Positions 16,661-25,993 of a DNA stretch of 47,513 bases are shown here, piece after piece. The stretch lies in contig CALIZL010000011.1 in the NCBI GenBank assembly GCA_938028745.1, forward strand, positions 1 to 47,513, written 5' to 3'. The notes beneath the pieces were generated by a model. The model saw nothing but the letters and a program-made list of their open reading frames with translations, ran no database searches and had not been told where the DNA came from. Position 1 is the first letter of the stretch. Each line of letters begins with the position of its first letter. The position numbers and the translations under genes are program-made. The DNA comes from an uncultured Prevotella sp. (GTDB lineage Bacteria; Bacteroidota; Bacteroidia; Bacteroidales; Bacteroidaceae).

Positions 16661-17677
16661 GTTAGTTCGATGAATTATATGTGTCTATACATTTGGTGAT
16701 TTGCGAAATTTGTTGTAACTTTGAAGTGTTACATACAAATGATTACAAACAAAAATCGCTATCATTAGCGAGGACAAAGTTACTCAAATATTTTGTATGG
16801 CAGATGCTTTTTTGCATTTTTTTGATGCAATGACAGCAGAATATATGCTAAAACCTATTGGAAAAAGAAAATATCAGCGAAGTTCCACAATATCAAAACC
16901 TGAAGTCATGCTGATAATGATTATTTTCCACGATTCTTACTACCGCTGCTTTAAACATTCTATCTTGAAATAGCATTTAAGCATCTTTCCCACATCTTTC
17001 CCAAAGTTGTTTTTTTCAATTGTTCAGCAGAATAGGAAAGGGGGCTGACACTCCCCTTAACCTTGTTTATCAAGAAAGTTCTATTGGGAAAGTGCACGGG
17101 CATAAGGTTTGTCGACCTTACACCACTGCGCGTCTGCAGGGACAAAAGGATACATATTCACAAAGTTTTCAAGGACATAGCCCAAAGAAACAAATGATCC
17201 ATGGGATGGATCTCCGGATTCAAGCTGCATCTAATCTGCAATGAGAAAGGAGAGAACTGCAACTTTATGATAACGTCAGGAGACGTAGACGACCGCAAGC
17301 CACTGGAATACGAAACGTTTAGAATTCATGTATGATAAACAGGCCGGTGACAAGGGATATATCAGCAAATACCTCATCCCAAGACTTTTCGTTGATGGAA
17401 TACAACTTGTAGGCAAGTTGAAAAGTAACATGAAAGGATCTTTGATGAGCGTTTATGACAAGATGTTACTCAGAAAAAGAGCCATTATAAAAACCAACAA
17501 TGATGGACTTAAAACATCGCACAAGTAGAGAACTCCAGACATAGATGCTTTGACAATTTCATCATCAACCTATTAGGTGCCATTGGAGCCTATTGCCTGT
17601 TTCCTAAAAGCCCATACATCAACTTCAATAGGACTTTGGACACACAACTTACGTTGTTCTGAATTCATCGAACTCAC
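16661..17677 (+). mobile_element. Degenerate IS982-family insertion sequence
   Basis: Terminal inverted repeats GTTAGTTCGATGAATTA (16661-16677) and GAATTCATCGAACTCAC (17661-17677, reverse complement) match at 15 of 17 positions and enclose 1017 bp, the size of an IS982-family element. The transposase inside is broken. The element separates the FrhB-type gene from the pyruvyl transferase gene. The right inverted repeat contributes the TGA stop of the FrhB-type gene. The exact outer ends and target duplication are uncertain. Confidence 0.85.
16739..17662 (+). pseudogene. IS982-family transposase, multiply disrupted
   Basis: Recognisable pieces in order are MITNKNRYH(ISEDKVTQIF)-like N-terminus, KPIGKRKYQRSSTISKPEVM, MIIFHD, the piece PLNLVYQESSIGKVHGHKVC, the catalytic-region piece SGDVDDRKPLEYETF, GDKGYISKYLIPRLFVDGIQL, KSNMKGSLMSVYDKMLLRKR, and CFDNFIINLLGAIGAYCLFP near the end. 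They lie in different frames with stops between them, so no active transposase can be made. Family assignment rests on remembered IS982 transposase sequence and the inverted repeats. Confidence 0.85.
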
Positions 17678-18834
17678 CTTAATTTACTCTTTACTATTGA
17701 AAGCAACTTTGCTATAAAAATTTTTGTCTTGTAGATATAACCCAAATCTCCATACTTATATGCCACGTACTTGAAACCTTTCTTTTTATAATCATCTAGA
17801 AAGTTTTGACGTTTTACATTTGGTTGTATACATTTTCTTAAAACATCCTGCATACACTCTTTCGTATTACTTGGTATTACTTCTAAATGTTCTGATGCAT
17901 TTTCAAAAGTCGATTTGCCAACAGAAGAATTTATAAATATTAAAGAAATTCCCTTATTGTCTCTAAACTCTTGATGAGCTGTTTTCTCCCAATGCCAAAA
18001 ATCACCTAAAGAAATATCACCAACACGCTTTAAATTGGTATAAGGACAATTATAGCAGCTCTCCCTTTGAATTAAATGTGAAAAATACAAATAAAGATAA
18101 GATTCCGTAATTATTTTTCTCTTATTGTTAAATATATATGTTTCTATTCCACCTTTCCAGCCTAAAAGTTTATCTCTCATATTTACTTTCTGTAAAGAAG
18201 AAGAATATTTCGTCTCAAGGAAGGCCAAATAATCCTCCCATATGTTAGGAGCACCTACACCATGACATAAAATGTCAACTGTGATTAATTTGCCGGTTTT
18301 AATCTTTTCTGTTTGTTTTCTTAAATTCTCTATTTGGCAAGGGACTCCTGAGAATAAAACCAAGCTATCATTTTTTAGCTCGTTTATAACATCTAAAAAA
18401 ATACCATCTAAATTGCTTTGCACATACTTAGAACCTTTTATTACATTTAGCGTATTTCTATTTATTATCTTACAATGACTAACTTTAAAGTCCCCTGTAT
18501 AAGAAACCCCATAAACAATGCCACCTTGGGCAAGTATCGATTCAGCAATGGCTGCGAACGCACCGCCACTTTGACTTTGACATAATTTTTGTTCATCTTT
18601 TAATCGCCCTGCATATACAAGTGGTTCTTTGAAATCATTAAAGTTTTTATACGATGGTATAAATTGACAATCTCTGAAACATTTCCCACAATTTGTACAT
18701 AAATCATTATCTATTAATGGATATTTAAAACCCATTTCATCCGGTACCATTTTTATAGCCCCAAAAGGACATGATACAACACATGCGGTACAACCACAAC
18801 ATTCATGAAGTTTCTTGCTATCAACCCTCAACAT
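17674..18834 (-). CDS. Coenzyme F420 hydrogenase/dehydrogenase beta-subunit-like Fe-S protein
   Basis: Two [4Fe-4S] ferredoxin motifs open the protein: CCGCTACVVSCPFGA (13-27) and CTNCGKCFRDC (46-56). The FrhB-type N- and C-terminal domains follow (QSGGAFAAIAESIL, GTPCQI-like FSGVPCQIENLRK, CHGVGAPNIWEDYL, SLGDFWHW). F420 is not expected in this organism; such proteins are common beside polysaccharide pyruvyl transferases and are thought to act in surface-sugar modification. Length is 386 residues. The stop codon TGA lies inside the terminal repeat of the adjacent IS982 remnant, so the natural C-terminus may have been altered. The ATG overlaps the end of the flippase gene by 7 bp. Confidence 0.87.
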   Translation of the reverse strand: MLRVDSKKLHECCGCTACVVSCPFGAIKMVPDEMGFKYPLIDNDLCTNCGKCFRDCQFIPSYKNFNDFKEPLVYAGRLKDEQKLCQSQSGGAFAAIAESILAQGGIVYGVSYTGDFKVSHCKIINRNTLNVIKGSKYVQSNLDGIFLDVINELKNDSLVLFSGVPCQIENLRKQTEKIKTGKLITVDILCHGVGAPNIWEDYLAFLETKYSSSLQKVNMRDKLLGWKGGIETYIFNNKRKIITESYLYLYFSHLIQRESCYNCPYTNLKRVGDISLGDFWHWEKTAHQEFRDNKGISLIFINSSVGKSTFENASEHLEVIPSNTKECMQDVLRKCIQPNVKRQNFLDDYKKKGFKYVAYKYGDLGYIYKTKIFIAKLLSIVKSKLR

Positions 18835-20375
18835 ATTACTGAACTAATAAGTTTTTTGTATAAATTTAATAATGCGTGTTTTATTGTAAACCTCTCTGAG
18901 GAAGAGCAGCCTATAAAATAAATAGACAATAATGTAATAACTAATGTTAACCCCATTACCACTATAAAAGAAGAAAAACTATTAGATAACCTACAAGACA
19001 AATAAAAGGGTAAAACCGAAGACACGACACCTATTAAAGCAACTCTACAAACTACATTTTTAATATAAATTCTTGCGCTTAACCCTATCATACTCCTTAA
19101 TAAAATTAATCGCACAACAAGGCAACATAAGTTTAGAACGAGAGCAACAATAAGAGTAATTTCTGGGGGAAACCCTCTGTCTAAGAAGATATAGGAGAAC
19201 GGTAGACAAAGAAACTGAAAGGCCCCTATTATCAACTGGTAATTCTTTATGTTACCAGTAGCCAGAATAGCTGTAATTAATGGACGGGATGCAGAATCAC
19301 ATAAAGCAAACAGAAGGATTAACCTCACAAACCAAACTGTATGATCGGGCACGACTTTTAGCCATATTTTTAAAATATATGGTGTCTCTACTATAATTGG
19401 TAAGGATAAAAATAATAAAAGGAACAACGAAAATTTTGCACTCTTATAAATGAGGTCCAACATATATGCTTTCTCATTAGCTGCATAAGATTTTGTGATC
19501 TGCGGGTTTACAGCAGTCATAAAATTAGAAGCAAAGCTATTGACTGCTCCATTTACCTGATCAGCTATGCCACGAGCAGCATTAACAGCTGGTCCAACAT
19601 ACAAATTCAACAAGACATTTGAACCTTGATCTCTTAGAATTGCTGATGACGAACCAATAAAAGTCCAGCCAGAAAAGGCAAACATTTCTTTCATCAAAGA
19701 CTTATCTATGTAAAAGTGCCATTTTGTTTCTTTAAAATGCCGTTTACAATAGTATCCATTTAAAATACGTATGATAATATAGGTAGCTAAAAGAAGAAAA
19801 GAATAAGTTATTAACTTATCAAAAAAGAAAAAAGGTAATAAGAGAACTATTGCTAATTTTAACAATGTATGAGTAATTCCCAAATAAGCAAACGCTTTCA
19901 TGTGTTCATGAGCAACAATGATTGCATTATAAGGAATTGTTATAAGATCAAGTACAAGTGCTATAACCGAGGTGTGGAATACACATTTTGCAGCAAACAT
20001 TCTACTTGGTTCTATATTCAACTTTTCAGACAGAAACCATAAGCCAAAAGTTTCTGACACAATAATAATAAAGATTGATAATATTATTTGGATATTTAAA
20101 GATGTACAAAATATTCTATTTAGCTTATCAGTATTTCCTTTGCCTAACTCAAATGTTAAAAAACGACTGATAGCTCCCGATAGTGAAGAAGACAATATTA
20201 TAAACATACTAACAAAACCACCAACCACATTATATATACCATAATCTGTTATGCCTAGTTCATTTAGTATAATACGACTTGTATAAAGAGATACCAATAA
20301 TGAAAAAAACGTTCTAAAATATAGTGCTAACGTATTCTTTGCTATACGTTTATTGTTAGATGATATGTCTGACAT
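18828..20375 (-). CDS. Polysaccharide flippase (Wzx/RfbX-like, MATE-fold)
   Basis: The product is a 515-residue membrane protein with about 12-14 hydrophobic helices. The start MSDISSNNKRIAKNTLALYFRTFFSLLVSLYTSRIIL and the following GITDYGIYNVVGGFVSMF are typical of oligosaccharide-lipid flippases that move undecaprenyl-linked repeat units across the inner membrane. It is the first gene of the three-gene polysaccharide set and overlaps the next gene by 7 bp. The gene is very AT-rich and, with its neighbours, looks laterally acquired. No glycosyltransferase or polymerase gene is next to it, so the cluster is incomplete. Confidence 0.9.
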   Translation of the reverse strand: MSDISSNNKRIAKNTLALYFRTFFSLLVSLYTSRIILNELGITDYGIYNVVGGFVSMFIILSSSLSGAISRFLTFELGKGNTDKLNRIFCTSLNIQIILSIFIIIVSETFGLWFLSEKLNIEPSRMFAAKCVFHTSVIALVLDLITIPYNAIIVAHEHMKAFAYLGITHTLLKLAIVLLLPFFFFDKLITYSFLLLATYIIIRILNGYYCKRHFKETKWHFYIDKSLMKEMFAFSGWTFIGSSSAILRDQGSNVLLNLYVGPAVNAARGIADQVNGAVNSFASNFMTAVNPQITKSYAANEKAYMLDLIYKSAKFSLFLLLFLSLPIIVETPYILKIWLKVVPDHTVWFVRLILLFALCDSASRPLITAILATGNIKNYQLIIGAFQFLCLPFSYIFLDRGFPPEITLIVALVLNLCCLVVRLILLRSMIGLSARIYIKNVVCRVALIGVVSSVLPFYLSCRLSNSFSSFIVVMGLTLVITLLSIYFIGCSSSERFTIKHALLNLYKKLISSVIC

Positions 20376-20983
20376 TATAATGTAAATTTATAATGCGTCA
20401 AAAAGAATTGTTTTTAAGCTAATTCTAACTGAGCATCTTCATAAAAACATGTACTGCAAACTAACAGGCGACATGTTACTATAGATATTTATATTACTTT
20501 AAATACTCCCAAGATGTAACTGTTTAGCGTTGAGAAACTTTGAATATCAGAAACTAACAAACGCGACAGTGTGGGAAAAGGTTCTAAATGACATGATTCA
20601 TCAGAATTTGCATGTATTTATGTAAATTACTGAATCAATGATATTAAACTATCTTTAGACTGAAATAGAAGAGAATCAAGAACACACTAAGTAGGTTGTC
20701 CGCAGTTAAATTATGACTTAGAATATCCTCCCTGCAAACAATAAACTGCCAGCAGGCTAGATAACTACTACGAGTCCTCCACATTAGAACGAGATGCAAA
20801 AAAAGACTTGTTACAGTAACAATCGTTAGTTCAAACAATAAAAACTGTGGTGGTCAATTCTGTAGATGCTTCATTCGCAGAGTCTAATTGTTAATAGTTC
20901 TATTTCCCTTCTTTTTAGTGTACAAAGTTAAATAAAAAAAATGAGATAAGAAAGACATTCAGAGAATAATTGCAGGCATATAA
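20376..20983. other. AT-rich intergenic region upstream of the flippase
   Basis: No gene is supported here. A TAACTTTG box on the minus strand (20930-20923) fits the Bacteroidetes -7 consensus, but lies about 550 bp before the flippase start and has no -33 partner. The rest looks like decayed DNA between the polysaccharide set and the IS5 remnant. Confidence 0.4.
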
Positions 20984-21899
20984 AAGTCGTCTTGACTTTT
21001 AATATTTATATACACAGAGAGGAGTTTATTATCTTTGTGATGCTAAACCAAGATAAACACTCCTCTCATGTAAAAAGTACTGGACAAAGATACGATAAAA
21101 TCTGAAATTCTGCCGCATTTGTCTGTGGCAAAACGTTGGTATATCTCAAAAAGTGACCTGGTGGAAGTCATTCAATGCATTCTCTACAAGTAGAAAACAG
21201 GCTGCCAATGGCATATGCTTCCTATCTCATCTTTCTTCACAGAGAGGGTGTTGCATTATAAAACTGTGCATGGGCATTTCCGCAAGTGGTCGAGAAATGG
21301 TGAATGGGAGAAGGTGTGGGGCATCGTTTTGCACCGTTACAGGTCTTTCTTGGACATGTCCTGCGTGGAGTTGGACGGCAGTCACACCACCGCCCTTCGT
21401 GGTGGGAGTGCTGTGGCTATCAAGGACGCAAGAAAAGGAAGACGGCCAATGCCATATATGTCACTGACAGCCAGGGAATACCGCTTGCCATGCCCACTCC
21501 CGCTTCGGGTTCGCACAACGATGTTTACAACATCTCTGAGGTACTTTCTGAATTGTTCTCGGGGCTTAATTCCTCGGCCTTGACTGTATCGGGACTCTTC
21601 CTTAACGCAGATGCGGGTTTTGACACTGAACAGTTCAGACGGGGACGCCATAAAGCGAGGTTTTTCCAAACGTCGCTTTCAACAAACGCCGAGGAAAGCA
21701 AAGGGAGGAAGAATTCTTAAACGAATTGCTGTACAAGCAGAGGTTTTGCATTGAAAGAACCAATACGTGAATGGATTCATACAGAAACGTACTGAATAGG
21801 TTTGATAAGGCTCTATCGAGTTGGAAGGCATGGAACTATATAGCATTCATAGTAATTCATCTCAAGAAGATAAGAAAGGGAGAAAAGTCAAGATGACTT
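20984..21899 (+). mobile_element. Degenerate IS5-family insertion sequence
   Basis: Terminal inverted repeats AAGTCGTCTTGACTTTT (20984-21000) and AAAAGTCAAGATGACTT (21883-21899) differ at one position and enclose about 916 bp with a broken transposase. A second copy of the same right end, inverted, begins at 47462. Confidence 0.85.
21069..21895 (+). pseudogene. IS5-family transposase, frameshifted
   Basis: The reading passes through several frames: an N-terminal piece (LPHLSVAKRWYISKSDLVEVIQ), then FFTERVLHYKTVHGHFRKWS, SFLDMSCVELDGSHTTALRGG, NAIYVTDSQGIPLAM, SGLFLNADAGFDTEQFRR and the C-terminal ERTN and FIVIHLKKIRKR pieces. These follow the DDE arrangement of IS5-family transposases (DGSHT, NADAGFD, ERTN). 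Frame breaks near 21200, 21300, 21400 and 21660-21780 inactivate it. Confidence 0.85.
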
Positions 21900-21945
21900 C
21901 GCTTACAATAGGGCAAGGAAAAACTTTGGAACACCAACTTGTAAG

Positions 21946-22072
21946 CCCCTTGTACTGACACTACAAAGGGGCTTGTATTGACACTACAAGACGCTTGTAC
22001 GGACACTACAAGACACTTGTACTCGCACTACAAGCCGCTTGTAGTGCGAGTACAAGCGTGTTTGTAGTCGCT
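21946..22072. repeat. 22-bp tandem repeat array
   Basis: Five to six units of 22 bp follow one another, with consensus near CTTGTACTGACACTACAAG plus three variable bases. Each unit is itself quasi-palindromic (CTTGTA...TACAAG). Two adjacent units, 22017-22035 and 22039-22057 approximately, form a perfect 19-bp inverted repeat (CTTGTACTCGCACTACAAG and its complement) with a 3-4-base spacer. It lies between the IS5 remnant and the terminator of the C69 gene. Confidence 0.85.
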
Positions 22073-22203
22073 ATACAGATAGTTTTCACTAACAGATTGA
22101 CAAAGAAACGGCGGTGTACAACCAACATTCCAAAACAAATTCCTTTCGTCTATAAGCTAAGTTCTATTGGTCCTGCTTATATCAACATGAGTGGAAACAA
22201 AGA

Positions 22204-22249
22204 AAAGCCCCGCTGCCGACCAAATGATAAGGCCATGCAGTGGGGCTTT
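22204..22249 (-). terminator. Terminator of the ileS-to-C69 gene run
   Basis: AAAGCCCCGCTGC (22204-22216) pairs with GCAGTGGGGCTTT (22237-22249), one G-T pair, around a 20-base loop. On the minus strand the stem is followed by a TTTTCTTTG tract, about 100 bp after the C69 gene stop. Confidence 0.75.
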
Positions 22250-22345
22250 CGTGTACGGTTAAAGGCAAATCAGCGGCTAAACGTTTGTAGCAAAACAATG
22301 TTCTTTACGCGCGCCGTGTGCCTTTAACACCCAATATTTAGCATC

Positions 22346-23998
22346 TTACTTTTTCTTTTCTTCGGGCACAACATACCAGTCGCCCGTTTCCTTTACCAGC
22401 TTGCGAGCAAAAGCCTCAGGATAGCCAGGGCGTTGAACCTTTGCACCAAGACCTTCTTTGTTGCGCTTGAAACTGCGGCCATCGGTGGGTTTTACAGCCA
22501 TATCGTTATATTTCACAATAAGGAAGGTAGCCAATTCTTTCCAGTTCTTCAACATAGATTGTGCCTGCTCGTTGCTATAATCGTTCAGATACTTAACGGC
22601 TTTCGCCACGTCTGTGTTGTAAAGTTCGGCTGCACGCTTTTCTACTTGCGGCTGTTGAGCTAGATAACTGTTTTCAAGACTGTCGCGCATTGCTTTAAGA
22701 GGTGGGAAAAGAAGGCTGTAACGTGGGTAAACCATGTTGCTAACCCAGTTGCAAACCCAATACGCATTCTTGTCCGAGAAGTTCAGAGCATCGGCACCAG
22801 GCGTGTTATAGCATTCGGGTTGAACGGTATTTCCGCAATAGATGGGCGTATAGGGAACCATGTTTCCGTCGTCGTTGCCAAACCAAAGAATGCCACCAAT
22901 CTGCCTAGGCAACCAAGAACGCAGCTGAGCAATAAAGCTGAAAGCAGTTTGTTGGGTAGAAACAGGACGCTCGTTAAAGTATTTTTTGCCGTCTACCGTA
23001 TAGTAAAGCGGTGTGGGACGATAAGGCATTTGCCATATACCACCACCAACATTGGTGCTGTCTAGTGCCAAAGGCGTTCCTTCGTAATGGTCGCGCATGG
23101 CAGCAGCAACGTCTTCAAAACTTACTTTCTTGTTGGGAATAATCCACAAAGGCATGTCTTCGGCATTGGCATCCTTGCCAAGAACCCAAGGCAAATAGCG
23201 GTCGAAGTTGTCGGCAAAGCGGTTAAAGAAACTGTAAACACGTGCATCACAGAACCTTCTTCCTCCGAAAGTGGGTTCGCCATAGACATCGCGCCAAGAG
23301 AAATCCTTATCCTTACCCGTGTACCAACCCTTTGAACGTGCAAAGCTGATAACGTCTTTCGAGTACATTACGTCGCCTTTGGGGTATTGCATAAACTTTG
23401 TTATGCGACTTTGGTTGGCATGAGCGCAAATGGCGTTGTCGGGAATGCGCACCGCAACCCACACTGCACCTTTACTTCCTGCGCCCTTTCCCATCATCTC
23501 CATAATCCAAGCCTCGTTGGGATCGCAGATGGTGAAAGTTTCGCCACCAGAGTAATAGCCATAGGTGTTTACCAAAGTGGTCATCACGTTGATAGCCTCG
23601 CGTGCCGTTTTGCTACGCTGCAAGGCGATGTATATAAGCGAGCCATAGTCTATCAAGCCCGTTGAGTCGGTCATTTCTTCCCGTCCTCCGTATGTGGTTT
23701 CACCAATGCAGACTTGGTGTTCGTTGATGTTTCCGATAACGTTATAGGTAATAGGTGCCTCTGGAATTTCGCCCAGATACTTGTGGCTGTCCCAATCGAA
23801 CACCTTACGCATTTCTCCTTTGGCGTGCTTTCCTGCGGGGAAATGACACAATCCGATGAACATACCGTAGTCGTCAGCATTATATGTGCAGAAGACCGAC
23901 CCGTCTTTGCTTGCTTTTTTACCCACAATGAAGTTGGTGCAAGCATAGCTGCCCAGCCCAACTAGGGAGAAGGCGGCAATTAGCAATAGCTTCTTCAT
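22346..23998 (-). CDS. C69-family dipeptidase (PepD-like), exported
   Basis: The ATG at 23998 is chosen because it opens a signal peptide (MKKLLLIAAFSLVGLGSYA), giving 550 residues. C69 enzymes are N-terminal nucleophile hydrolases that use an exposed Cys. Here Cys20 (ACTNFIVGKKASKDGS) would become the N-terminal residue directly on signal-peptide cleavage at SYA|C. Other family segments are GLCHFPAGKH, VCIGETTYGGREE, SKTAREAINVM, GGETFTICDPNEAWIMEMMGKG, CAHANQSRI and YHWWCN-like AYWVCNWVSNMVYPRYS. The role is probably periplasmic peptide breakdown. It is the last gene before the terminator and starts 19 bp after the M23 gene. Confidence 0.92.
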   Translation of the reverse strand: MKKLLLIAAFSLVGLGSYACTNFIVGKKASKDGSVFCTYNADDYGMFIGLCHFPAGKHAKGEMRKVFDWDSHKYLGEIPEAPITYNVIGNINEHQVCIGETTYGGREEMTDSTGLIDYGSLIYIALQRSKTAREAINVMTTLVNTYGYYSGGETFTICDPNEAWIMEMMGKGAGSKGAVWVAVRIPDNAICAHANQSRITKFMQYPKGDVMYSKDVISFARSKGWYTGKDKDFSWRDVYGEPTFGGRRFCDARVYSFFNRFADNFDRYLPWVLGKDANAEDMPLWIIPNKKVSFEDVAAAMRDHYEGTPLALDSTNVGGGIWQMPYRPTPLYYTVDGKKYFNERPVSTQQTAFSFIAQLRSWLPRQIGGILWFGNDDGNMVPYTPIYCGNTVQPECYNTPGADALNFSDKNAYWVCNWVSNMVYPRYSLLFPPLKAMRDSLENSYLAQQPQVEKRAAELYNTDVAKAVKYLNDYSNEQAQSMLKNWKELATFLIVKYNDMAVKPTDGRSFKRNKEGLGAKVQRPGYPEAFARKLVKETGDWYVVPEEKKK

Positions 23999-24017
23999 AA
24001 CTGTATAATTAGTTTGA

Positions 24018-25670
24018 TTAATAAAGAATATTTGTTTCAAAACGTCTTTTGTTGCCTTGATTGTCGGTGGCAAAGAACGTTAAACGGCGTTGTTTACCCG
24101 TGCGTTTGATGGGTGTTTCGGCCAGTTTGCACGCCACCCACGGACTTAACGGCACGTCTTCGAACAATACGAACTGTCCATCTATGTAGCCTTGGTAAGT
24201 GTCTACCCCGCTTTTCGTATCGGTAAGCCCTAGCTTGATGGTTTTCGTGGCGTTCCAATTGCCTTGTCCCACAGGCGAGACAATGGGCGGTTCGTCGTCG
24301 TATTCGATGGAATATTGCAGGTGTAGGTCGCGCATGTTGGCCGTAACCCAGCCTTTTTCGTATGTTCCACCAAGGTAACGCGTAACATATCCGCGCCCGC
24401 TGATGTATAGTTTAGAAGTGTCTTTTACCCGCTTCGTCAGTTTCAAGCTTATCCGTGCAGGTCGGAAAAGCCGTTGGGCACTGTTGGTGAATGTGCAAGA
24501 ATTGGAGAGAGCGTCGTCTTTACAACTTATAGTCGGTGTCAAGGTAATGGCATTGGCAACCGAATGGGGCCTTATCAACAACTGCACCCCTTCTGTCTGC
24601 AAGGCGTATGGCCTGTTCCAATACACACTTCGTAGCGTGCTTGCTTGCCGTTGGGGAGCGAAAGTGCGTTTTTGTCCCGTCACGGTGAACGTATATCGGC
24701 TTGTGTTGCCTTTAAAGTCGGTCAGCACATACTCCAAGTGATAATCCCTTTCTTGGTTGAAGTTCACTATTCCCTTGCTTTTGTCGGCAGATAACATTTG
24801 TAATCCCATGCCAGGATAGAGAAACGAGTGCATGTACCACACATTATATCGCAAGAAATGTTCATGGTCGCCCCATGCGTTTACCTGAACAGTCTTTTCG
24901 TAAGGAATGCGATTGACGTTACTTTTGAAAACGCTTTTGCCGTCAACCAACAACTCGGTCTTCTTAACACCATATCTATTATAGGTTATTTCCATGTAGT
25001 CGTTGGCCCATATACCAAAGCCCACCTTGCCCCAAGCGGTGAACTTATTGGGCAAATTGTGTGAGGAGAATGAATGAGAGGACTTGCCTGGGTTGTTGTT
25101 AAATACCCCTTCGCCATTAACGGGATAGGCCATAAAGCCGTGCGCCATAGGTGGCAGGGCATCTTTGACATGATGTCCGATAAAGTCGAGCGGGTCGAGC
25201 ATGTCGCCCGAGCGTGTTTCATGCAATTCAAGATGCAGGTGCGGTGCCTCCGATGCGCCCGAATTTCCGCTAATGGCAATGAGTTGTCCCTTTGCGACAG
25301 GTAGGTCGGTGGGTTTAAACCAGATGTCGCCCGTAGACTGTTTGTTGGCATACTGCCACTTTCTAACCATAGCTTTGATAGCAGGGGTAAAGGTTTTCAG
25401 GTGGCAATATACGCTGGTATAGCCTTCGGGGTGGTGTACATATACGGCATTTCCAAAGCCATCGTAACCCACAGAGACGTGCGACACGTACCCATCGCCA
25501 ATAGAGAAGATGGCTCTTCCCTCCACTCCATCGGTCTTTACGTCCACTCCGCCATGAAAATGGTTGGGGCGCGGTTCGCCAAAGTTACCCGCCAAGGAGA
25601 TGGGATAGTTTACAGGAGAGCCAAAAAGCACGTTGGCCGCCAGCATTATAGATAGTATGATGTTCGTCAT
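24018..25670 (-). CDS. M23-family metallopeptidase, exported
   Basis: The start ATG at 25670 gives a signal peptide (MTNIILSIMLAANVLFGSP) and 550 residues. The LytM-type domain is at the N-terminus, about residues 25-165: NHFHGGVD (His39 and Asp43 as zinc ligands), YTSVYCHLK, GNSGASEAPHLHLELH with His146 as third ligand. The long C-terminal part, about 400 residues, is beta-rich with no recognised catalytic motif and may bind envelope partners. M23 enzymes cut peptidoglycan cross-links. It precedes the C69 gene and follows the small ORF at 25778-25993 by 107 bp. Confidence 0.92.
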   Translation of the reverse strand: MTNIILSIMLAANVLFGSPVNYPISLAGNFGEPRPNHFHGGVDVKTDGVEGRAIFSIGDGYVSHVSVGYDGFGNAVYVHHPEGYTSVYCHLKTFTPAIKAMVRKWQYANKQSTGDIWFKPTDLPVAKGQLIAISGNSGASEAPHLHLELHETRSGDMLDPLDFIGHHVKDALPPMAHGFMAYPVNGEGVFNNNPGKSSHSFSSHNLPNKFTAWGKVGFGIWANDYMEITYNRYGVKKTELLVDGKSVFKSNVNRIPYEKTVQVNAWGDHEHFLRYNVWYMHSFLYPGMGLQMLSADKSKGIVNFNQERDYHLEYVLTDFKGNTSRYTFTVTGQKRTFAPQRQASTLRSVYWNRPYALQTEGVQLLIRPHSVANAITLTPTISCKDDALSNSCTFTNSAQRLFRPARISLKLTKRVKDTSKLYISGRGYVTRYLGGTYEKGWVTANMRDLHLQYSIEYDDEPPIVSPVGQGNWNATKTIKLGLTDTKSGVDTYQGYIDGQFVLFEDVPLSPWVACKLAETPIKRTGKQRRLTFFATDNQGNKRRFETNILY

Positions 25671-25777
25671 GCCATGTTTGTTACTTATCAATTAAAAGGT
25701 AGAAAGGCTACGTTTAAGTTATGGGGGCGTGCCTGTGGAGGGCAAATACGGCTGAAACAGCAGCTGTTGGCTTGCAC

Positions 25778-25993
25778 TTATTCTAGTAACACGCCCTTGT
25801 GAAATGCCCGAAGTTCCCCGTTTTCATCTTCTTTCAGAACAATTTCGCCACCAAGCCAAATGGTATTGGCCTGTTCGCCATCGAGAGGAAAATAGCTTTG
25901 TACTGCGGCTCTGACGATATTTACCACGCCATTCCTCAGTATCACGTCGCCGTGAACTATCTTGTTGGCCGCATAGCGTTTTCGTTCGTCCAT
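25778..25993 (-). CDS. Small conserved-looking protein of unknown function
   Basis: The product has 71 residues, MDERKRYAANKIVHGDVI...HKGVLLE, with alternating hydrophobic residues that suggest a small beta-rich domain (WLGGEIVLKEDENGELRAFHKGVLL). No motif is recognised. Its ATG lies inside the 3' end of the DUF4296 gene (37-bp overlap, different frame), which suggests translational coupling and argues it is a real gene. The HGDVILRNGVV segment superficially recalls the start of amidohydrolases, but nothing catalytic is present. Confidence 0.6.
   Translation of the reverse strand: MDERKRYAANKIVHGDVILRNGVVNIVRAAVQSYFPLDGEQANTIWLGGEIVLKEDENGELRAFHKGVLLE

Noticed and set aside
17674..18834. Genuine F420-dependent hydrogenase
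   Set aside because: No F420 or hydrogenase genes are present; the neighbours are polysaccharide genes, where FrhB-like proteins are common.
21946..22072. CRISPR array
   Set aside because: The 22-bp units are contiguous with no unique spacers and no cas genes are nearby; it is a tandem repeat.
23996..24073. Upstream start for the C69 dipeptidase at 24073
   Set aside because: It would overlap the M23 gene and place 25 residues before a clear signal peptide.
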